Translations under genes and position numbers: made by a program | Assembly (NCBI GenBank): GCA_946800325.1 | Contig: CAMPEJ010000002.1 | Coordinates: 1,330,362 to 1,394,361, forward strand | Direction: 5' to 3' | Source of the DNA: Luzula sylvatica | Lineage: Eukaryota > Streptophyta > Magnoliopsida > Poales > Juncaceae | DNA: 64,000 bases | In this document: piece after piece, positions 57,659 to 64,000 of the stretch | Numbering within the stretch: the stretch's first letter is position 1 | How the letters are laid out: the number at the start of each line of letters is the position of its first letter | Notes under the pieces: generated by a model | What the model saw: the letters and a program-made list of their open reading frames with translations, nothing else | Databases searched by the model: none | Told to the model about the DNA's origin: nothing

Positions 57659-60007
57659 ATGACCGAAATCAATCCTATTGTACAAAACTCATCGATAAAT
57701 CCGATAAATACTGTACCCAAATCAAATATATCAAACTCACGTGAATTAGATGGAACCAATTGGAGTTCTTGGAAGAAATGCATGCTAAATGCATTCGCTC
57801 TCCAAGGACTTGACAAGGTAGTGTTACGAGGCTTTGTCTTGGCCCAAGAGGTTGACAAGGACGGAAATGTAACCTACCCTTCTCAAACTAGGGAAGATAG
57901 AACTAATGACATTTACGCTCAAAACTTAATACTAAACAATGTAATTAGTTCTATCGGATCGCTAGTTGATCATTGTGATAACTCATATGAAATGTGGCGT
58001 ATGCTCAATGAGAGATACGAGGGCACATCTCAAATGAGAAGAACTAATATCATCGGACTTGAACAAGAATTCAACAATCTCCGAATGATTGAGGGAGAGT
58101 CCGTTGATAAGATCTGGGCAAAAATCAATGTACTAAAAACTCGCTATGCCACCCAAAATGCACCTCTTACTGATGATAGAATTATTGCTAGATTACTTCA
58201 ATCTATGCCCCGTAGTTGGGAATCTTTACGTGTAGCTTTAGGTACAGCGGTAGCTTCACAAGACCTCACGCCTGAAGAATTGGTAAGTCAATTCCGAAAC
58301 TTCGAGATTCGACTCAAGCAACTCAATGAAGAACAAGGAATCTACATACCCTCTCCTCACTCCAAAACCGTAGCTTTGCCCGCCGTGAATGCAAGCAATG
58401 ACGACAATGAAATGGATGATCTCACGTTGCGACTCTTAGAGTGGCAAAGGGACGAGAAGCAATTCAACGAGAATCGGAAACAAAAGGGGCTAAAGCTCCA
58501 TTGCTTTTGGTGCAAGAAAATTGGACACATGATGGAGTCATGTTGGACCCTCCATCCCGAAAATTCGAGGTGGATCAAAAAGGATGAGGACAACAAGGAT
58601 CGGCAAAGGCGAGAACCTCGACATGAACGAAGATATGAGGACAAGGGCCGAGATGATCGCTACAAATACAAAGGTAAAGATCATAAAAAGAAAAAGGCAT
58701 ATAAAGCTCATGTAAATTCCAGGTGGGGAGAAACGGATGGATCAAGCACATCATCTGAATCGGATGGTCCATCAAACCGACACCCCGCAAACCTTGCACT
58801 TATGGTAAGGATCGATTCTCCACAAATGAGCGCAGTGGAAGCGGCAATCAGATCTCTTCGAATTGAACGAGGGTTAACCACTACACCTCGCACTCCCACA
58901 ATTATGGACGAAGAACCATCTACTCCAAGCTCAACACATGACCAAGGTCATGAGGTACGTATCAACTCTATGACTAACGTAGAATCATTACATCACCCTG
59001 AGTTTTCTCCTGCATTCAAATTAGAACTCGAGTTGTGTGACGAGTTTCTAAAAGGTGAAGGAAACTTTCAACAAATAGAGAGTAAACTTGAGAGCTCAAC
59101 ACAAACTCTCAAGGATAAGGTAGCTTCTCTTGAACTATCTATTTTGGCATATAAATCTCAACTAAAAGAATTTAGATGGTTTTCAAAATGTGAGTGTCAA
59201 ACCCTTAAAGGTGAGATGTCTCATTTAAAAGTCGAACTTCAAAATTGTAAAGTTGAAAATGAATCTTTGAAGAAGGCTTGTGCCACCAGTGCATTAAGTC
59301 CTCCTTCATTGGATGATATCTTGAAATTGTCATTAATGGGACAAAAGCCCAATGACAAATCCGGTTTAGGATACAAGAAAAATAACGGTAATAAACCCGA
59401 TTTTTCCTTATCTAAAAATCAAAAATCCAAATGGGAGAACAATAAAATGAATAGTCACGGAAATGCTTTCATGTATCGTGACTACAACAAAGGTAAAAAT
59501 GTGAAAACAAAACAAGCTAAACGTGTTAATCATAATTATAGGAACAATCATTTCACACAAAATTCACCACCTAGACATAACAATTTGGGAAGAACCGATT
59601 GTTTATTCAAAAGGGGACCAAATGGGTATTTCTACGAAGTGACCAACTACACCGACGCTTCATATCAAAAAGGGTCTCCCAAACATTACACAAAAACACA
59701 AAAACAATTTCAACAAAATCGACTTAAACCAAGCAAATTTCAATCCAACAACATTCATCATATGCCAAAATCGATAACTTCTCAGAAAAGTAAACCAAAT
59801 CATCTCTCTAATTATTTTGCGAAAAGTTCCACATCCACAAATAATTCCACCGTAGCATTCTGTAACTATTGTTGCAAAATTGGTCATATCTCAAACGGTT
59901 GTGATCTTCGCAATCCAAAATTAACGTCAAACTCAATATGGATGCGTAAAGATCGTCACTCGATGGGTCCCTCTACGTCTCTCGGTATAGGACCTCCTAG
60001 GGCTTAA
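57659..60007 (+). CDS. gag: Copia-type Gag polyprotein with two zinc knuckles (unit B)
   Basis: 782 residues, the same protein as the unit A Gag at 50939-53287, with both zinc knuckles and all other landmarks intact. Two identical undamaged copies mean that both units are young or that one is an assembly duplicate. Confidence 0.9.
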   Translation: MTEINPIVQNSSINPINTVPKSNISNSRELDGTNWSSWKKCMLNAFALQGLDKVVLRGFVLAQEVDKDGNVTYPSQTREDRTNDIYAQNLILNNVISSIGSLVDHCDNSYEMWRMLNERYEGTSQMRRTNIIGLEQEFNNLRMIEGESVDKIWAKINVLKTRYATQNAPLTDDRIIARLLQSMPRSWESLRVALGTAVASQDLTPEELVSQFRNFEIRLKQLNEEQGIYIPSPHSKTVALPAVNASNDDNEMDDLTLRLLEWQRDEKQFNENRKQKGLKLHCFWCKKIGHMMESCWTLHPENSRWIKKDEDNKDRQRREPRHERRYEDKGRDDRYKYKGKDHKKKKAYKAHVNSRWGETDGSSTSSESDGPSNRHPANLALMVRIDSPQMSAVEAAIRSLRIERGLTTTPRTPTIMDEEPSTPSSTHDQGHEVRINSMTNVESLHHPEFSPAFKLELELCDEFLKGEGNFQQIESKLESSTQTLKDKVASLELSILAYKSQLKEFRWFSKCECQTLKGEMSHLKVELQNCKVENESLKKACATSALSPPSLDDILKLSLMGQKPNDKSGLGYKKNNGNKPDFSLSKNQKSKWENNKMNSHGNAFMYRDYNKGKNVKTKQAKRVNHNYRNNHFTQNSPPRHNNLGRTDCLFKRGPNGYFYEVTNYTDASYQKGSPKHYTKTQKQFQQNRLKPSKFQSNNIHHMPKSITSQKSKPNHLSNYFAKSSTSTNNSTVAFCNYCCKIGHISNGCDLRNPKLTSNSIWMRKDRHSMGPSTSLGIGPPRA

Positions 60008-60876
60008 GCCCTAACTTGAAACACTATACTCCTTAGTATTCCACACCCTAAGCCAAATATGTACGGGGAGTATAAGAAATAGGCTAAATTAAATTCTAGC
60101 CGAGTTGGTCGAGTCTCATGTAGCTACATCACATGTGTTAATAGAGGAATACATTAGAACACTTGTCTCTGTAAATAAATCACGAATTCAGTCCAGTGAT
60201 CACATCTCAGGAACCAGTCCGTTCGAACGAAAAACAGGTGCGTTCGGAACGAACAACTGAACTATAAGATCCAAAGTCACTGTTAAATTGTGGCGCCATC
60301 AAATTTTCTTACCAGGATTAAGTGCGTTCGAACGTACAACTGAATGCGTTCCGAACGGAAAAATGAATTATAGAATTATGGCGCCGGATCATACTTTGGC
60401 GCCGACTCTCAATATCAACAGTGTTCAGTGCGTGCGAACGAACAAACTAATGCGTTCGAATGCACATGCCTCATTCAGCGAACCTACTTCAAACCCTTAC
60501 ACTCGCGCCGTTTCATATTCTGGCGCCTCTTCTCAGTTGTGTGTGCGTTCGAACTCACATAGGAGTCCGTTAGAACGGACTTAACAACTTTCCAGATACA
60601 ACTTAAAAACCCAAAATAGCGCCTGTTCTCAGACATGAATGCGTTCCAACGCACTTGATAAGTGCGTTCGAACGGACTCTTCGTATTTTCTGCCTTTTAG
60701 CATGCGACCGATCCTAATCAATGGACACGATGGTTTAGATCTCCTCACGAAAAGATTTGAAGGGACACGATCTCATCTTAACTCAATCTCTTTGTCATTC
60801 TCTTTCTAAAAACCTATTTTCCAACTCTATCTCTCACCAAAATCCTTACTCTCTTTCTCCATAAAGAATCATCACC
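60008..60876 (+). promoter_or_regulatory. Inter-ORF region (unit B)
   Basis: Copy of 53288-54156, with the same palindromes and GGCGCC motifs. Confidence 0.45.
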
Positions 60877-62373
60877 ATGAATGCCGCTAAGATCTTGCTT
60901 GCTAGGGGGGGTTCAAAGGGAAAGAAGAAGGAAGGGGAGAGCTCCAACACTCAACCAAGGCCGAGAGCTCCACCTCATCAGAAGAAGACAGCTAAGAAGC
61001 CTAGGAGGCAAGAAAACTTGATAGCAGACTACGATTTCAAAAATATAGACAATGAACATCTCTTTCGAAATCCGGAGGCCGGAACTCTCTACAACGACGT
61101 GGTGGCAAGGAGATCCATTGTGAAATGCTACTACTACGAGTTTCCTCCAAATATTCCTCATCTTTTCGACAAGATTGAGGCAATAGAGAGAAGATGGGGA
61201 TTCGCAAATCTTGCGTGTCTTAAAGAGCCATTCTACGAAGTCATCACTCGATTGTTCTATGCAAACGCCGTATTCAACCATGCTCTAGAGAAGATAACCT
61301 CTTATATCCTCGGGGAACAAGTTGAGATCTCGGTTGAAAATCTGTGCGAGTTGCTAGGTCTCAAGGATGATGGAGAGAAGATCTACAACGCACGCAAGGG
61401 AAGACTCGAAGCCGCCATTATCGAACCAATGAAGAAGGTGGTTACAAATCGATACCAGTCACAAGAATCGGCATCGCACTTGGCAGCTCCTGAGAAATTC
61501 GTTTGGGAAATCGGTAACAATATTCTTACTCCAGTCGCAAAATTGAAGGCAAATTTGGAAAATAGAAATATTATGCTTTTGTATCGTATGTGGTACAATG
61601 ATGAACTACCCGTCCATGTGCCTTATCTCATACTAAGTCATATGGAAAGCGTCCTGAGCCAAAGAAATGCCTCGTTACCCTACGGAACGTTGATTGCCCG
61701 GATGTTGGAACTCCAAGGAGTTTCAATCCCGGAGAACGATTGGGATTTCCGATCGGAACAGCCAACAAATCTCGCATCTAAGGCAAACCTTCACCGACTT
61801 GGATATCGGTACTCATCGAACGTACAAGGTTGGGTTATCAGTCCCACTAAAGATACGGCAGCGTTCCACCTTCCTCGCAATCCTACTCGATGGCTGGAGG
61901 GTGACACCCAAACCGAGGAAGAGGAAAACGCCGACCCCGCCGATACTGACCTAAGCGGTGAAGCCCCGGATAGAAAACGTAAGAAGAAGGAGCGTGCAGA
62001 AAGCTCGAACGCCCCTTCCGAACACGACGAAAGGAGGTTTGCTTATATGAAGGCGTTATTCGAGGAGATGGATGAGCGGGTTGAAAAACATGGACGAATA
62101 ATGCGAGACGCATTTCGTGAGGACCTGCATGCTTCCGAGACCAGGATGATCGAGAATGTGGGTCGTCAATTTTCCGATCTCTATGTTCACCTTGGAAATC
62201 GCTTCGGGCCATACACGGCACCCCAAGACCGAGTCCCGCGTACGTCTCCTCATCAGACCACCGAGCATCCGTCGGACTCCAACTCGGGACAATTCAATAC
62301 CGACGCCTTCTTCGCAGCTGATCCGAGCGCCCAACCCGAACAGAACCCTTACACCGGCCCTAATGAGATGTGA
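60877..62373 (+). CDS. ORF2: putative plant transposon protein domain (unit B)
   Basis: 498 residues, identical to the unit A ORF2 at 54157-55653. Its intact frame in both units is compatible with selection but equally with very recent duplication. Confidence 0.7.
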   Translation: MNAAKILLARGGSKGKKKEGESSNTQPRPRAPPHQKKTAKKPRRQENLIADYDFKNIDNEHLFRNPEAGTLYNDVVARRSIVKCYYYEFPPNIPHLFDKIEAIERRWGFANLACLKEPFYEVITRLFYANAVFNHALEKITSYILGEQVEISVENLCELLGLKDDGEKIYNARKGRLEAAIIEPMKKVVTNRYQSQESASHLAAPEKFVWEIGNNILTPVAKLKANLENRNIMLLYRMWYNDELPVHVPYLILSHMESVLSQRNASLPYGTLIARMLELQGVSIPENDWDFRSEQPTNLASKANLHRLGYRYSSNVQGWVISPTKDTAAFHLPRNPTRWLEGDTQTEEEENADPADTDLSGEAPDRKRKKKERAESSNAPSEHDERRFAYMKALFEEMDERVEKHGRIMRDAFREDLHASETRMIENVGRQFSDLYVHLGNRFGPYTAPQDRVPRTSPHQTTEHPSDSNSGQFNTDAFFAADPSAQPEQNPYTGPNEM

Positions 62374-62890
62374 TCGCCGGAGATATTAAAAGTTTAAATG
62401 TGTTGTGTGTGTTATGTCATGATTCTTGTTTGTGAACAATTTGACTTGTTTATTGTTGTGTGTGTGTTTGTATCGGCATGTGTCATGCCTTGAACTGAGT
62501 AGTTTTGATTTAGTGTCAGTTTAAACTGTTGCATATATGTTGGTTTTTATTAATTATGTCTATATAACCTATTAGTCCAGAAGCAAGTGCGTTCGAACGC
62601 ATTACTTTTTCGTTCGGAACGCACACTAAAACTGTTTTATTTTATTGAAAATCTGCTAAATTTTGAAAGGATTGTCATCATTCCAAAACAAAAGAATTTG
62701 ATCATACTTACGAGCTCATACATTCATCAATTTATTCTTTGAGGGGGAGCTCGCATTTAGGGGGAGCCTTCCGTTTTTGAAGTCTCCTTGGCCCTTTTGA
62801 TCTCTTTCAAAATGGGGGAGAAACGATCGTACGGAAAGTTCTCAACTAAATGGTGAAACTCTCCAAACCGACAGTGTTTTGAAATTAATC
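62374..62890 (+). other. 3' untranslated part of the internal region (unit B)
   Basis: Copy of 55654-56170, with the hairpin at 62587-62624 and the same extra GGGGGAG sites. Confidence 0.6.
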
Positions 62891-62901
62891 AAAAGGGGGA
62901 G
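62891..62901 (+). other. Polypurine tract (unit B)
   Basis: AAAAGGGGGAG, 2 bases before LTR 3. Confidence 0.9.
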
Positions 62902-62903
62902 TT

Positions 62904-64000
62904 TGTTGGTTCAAATTTCCTGATAGTTTGATTATTTCAAAACACTGTCATTACTAATGTTTACATCCAGAAAAGTGCAGGATAACATAGGTACGATACG
63001 AAGATGAAGGAGGACTTGTGAAGGAGGACTTCATTGGATTACATCAAGAATCAAGACATGAAGTCTCAAGATAAACAAGAAAAGAAGAAAACATGGAAGG
63101 CCATTGGAATACATCAAGACTCAAGATGTTGAAGCCTTCCGTGAGTGGGATACGCCACAAATAAACCATAGGTACAAACCTAGTAGAACTCAAGTAAAAT
63201 CATGTTCAAAATAACAAAGAGTTCAGTCAAGCAGGAAGTGCGTTCTGAACGAACTCAAAGTCCGTTCAGAACGGACTTGCTAAATATCAAAACTTAAAAA
63301 GCTTGATTAGAATCAAACGTGTCACAGGGATGTGTGCGTTCGAACGAAGAATCATGTCCGTTCGAACGGATAATTAGAATCCGTTCAAACACCTTCTGAG
63401 TGCGTTGAACGGACAATCCTTCCTGTGAACGGAAAATGTCACAGGAATGTGTGCGTTCGAACTAACATCCATGTGCGTTCGAACGGACAACCTGGAATCC
63501 GTTCACCCACTTTTAAGTGCGTTGAACGGACTCTTGTTCCTGTGAACGCAAAATGCTATGTATAATTGAGTCCGTTACGAACGGACATTGTACGTTCGAA
63601 CGGACCCAAGATGTACTTGCACGTTATTTTGAAACGGCTAGTGCAAACTTCAAGTGCGTTCTGAACGAACTGTAATGCGTTCGAACGCACTGCAAGTTTT
63701 CTGAAGGATTTCTATAGAGAGTATAAATAGAATCCTTCATGGGTCTCTCTCTCCAAACTCTTCATTTTCAAACATTAAAACCTAAAAAGAGAGAAACCCT
63801 AAGCTGTGATTATCTATATCCATTGATAGCTTGAGAAACCTCTTTAGATCATTGATCTACTTTCGATATTCTCCACTAATCGTATCCCACTCACGTGACC
63901 GATCACGTTGTAGCTCGATTAGTGAAAAAGTGTAATAGGCTAGTGCAACAAAGTGTAAAGAGCCTAAGCTATAGATCGATAGAAGCGTGTAAATCGATCT
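62904..64000 (+). repeat. LTR 3, cut by the window end
   Basis: First 1097 bases of the LTR, matching LTR 1 and LTR 2, including the palindrome cluster and the TATA box at 63722-63730. Whether a third internal region follows is unknown. Confidence 0.95.

Larger units (their letters stand above)
56184..64000 (+). mobile_element. Non-autonomous copia-type LTR retrotransposon, unit B (cut by window end)
   Basis: The same layout as unit A at an offset of exactly 6720 bp: LTR 56184-57591, internal region 57592-62903, LTR 62904 onward. The first LTR is shared with unit A. Line-by-line reading showed no substitution or indel between the units. The third LTR is cut at base 1097 of 1408. Confidence 0.9.

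Overview
This window looks like repeat-rich nuclear DNA of a flowering plant, probably a eudicot. The evidence is a FAR1/FHY3-type gene, a copia-type Gag with a methionine-tRNA primer site, hAT insertions, a plant transposon-protein ORF, telo-boxes and GT-AG introns. Nothing in it is bacterial. The species cannot be named from the sequence.

Region 1 (1-31436) is one continuous satellite array: a 124-bp monomer repeated about 253 times, head to tail, running off the left edge. Monomers carry linked diagnostic variants, and blocks of 19 to 40 monomers recur, so the array has a quasi higher-order structure. The right edge is worn: one monomer has lost about 60 bp before the array stops.

Region 2 (31437-34144) holds gene-like fragments without a convincing gene, ending in a possible Helitron 3' terminus. 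Region 3 (34145-49052) is an AT-rich mosaic of one dispersed repeat family, present in several decayed copies. Set into it are a FAR1-related gene on the minus strand (35342-37327, with conserved sequence continuing to about 37432), two non-autonomous hAT-like elements with 8-bp target duplications (38148-38871 and 39087-39990), a four-exon gene of unknown function (43110-44472), and SINE-like pieces. Both hAT insertions have a matching unfilled site in another copy of the repeat family within the window.

Region 4 (49053-49463) is a G-tract minisatellite that abuts the first LTR. Region 5 (49464-64000) is a head-to-tail tandem of an LTR retrotransposon, LTR-internal-LTR-internal-LTR, with a period of exactly 6720 bp and no difference that I could see between copies. 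Each internal part encodes a copia-type Gag with two zinc knuckles and a second ORF with a putative plant transposon protein domain. There is no protease, integrase, reverse transcriptase or RNase H, so the element must rely on an autonomous partner. Its non-coding parts, and only those, are studded with short palindromes built on CGTTCGAACG, clustered just upstream of the LTR TATA box. This element is the most unusual object in the window.
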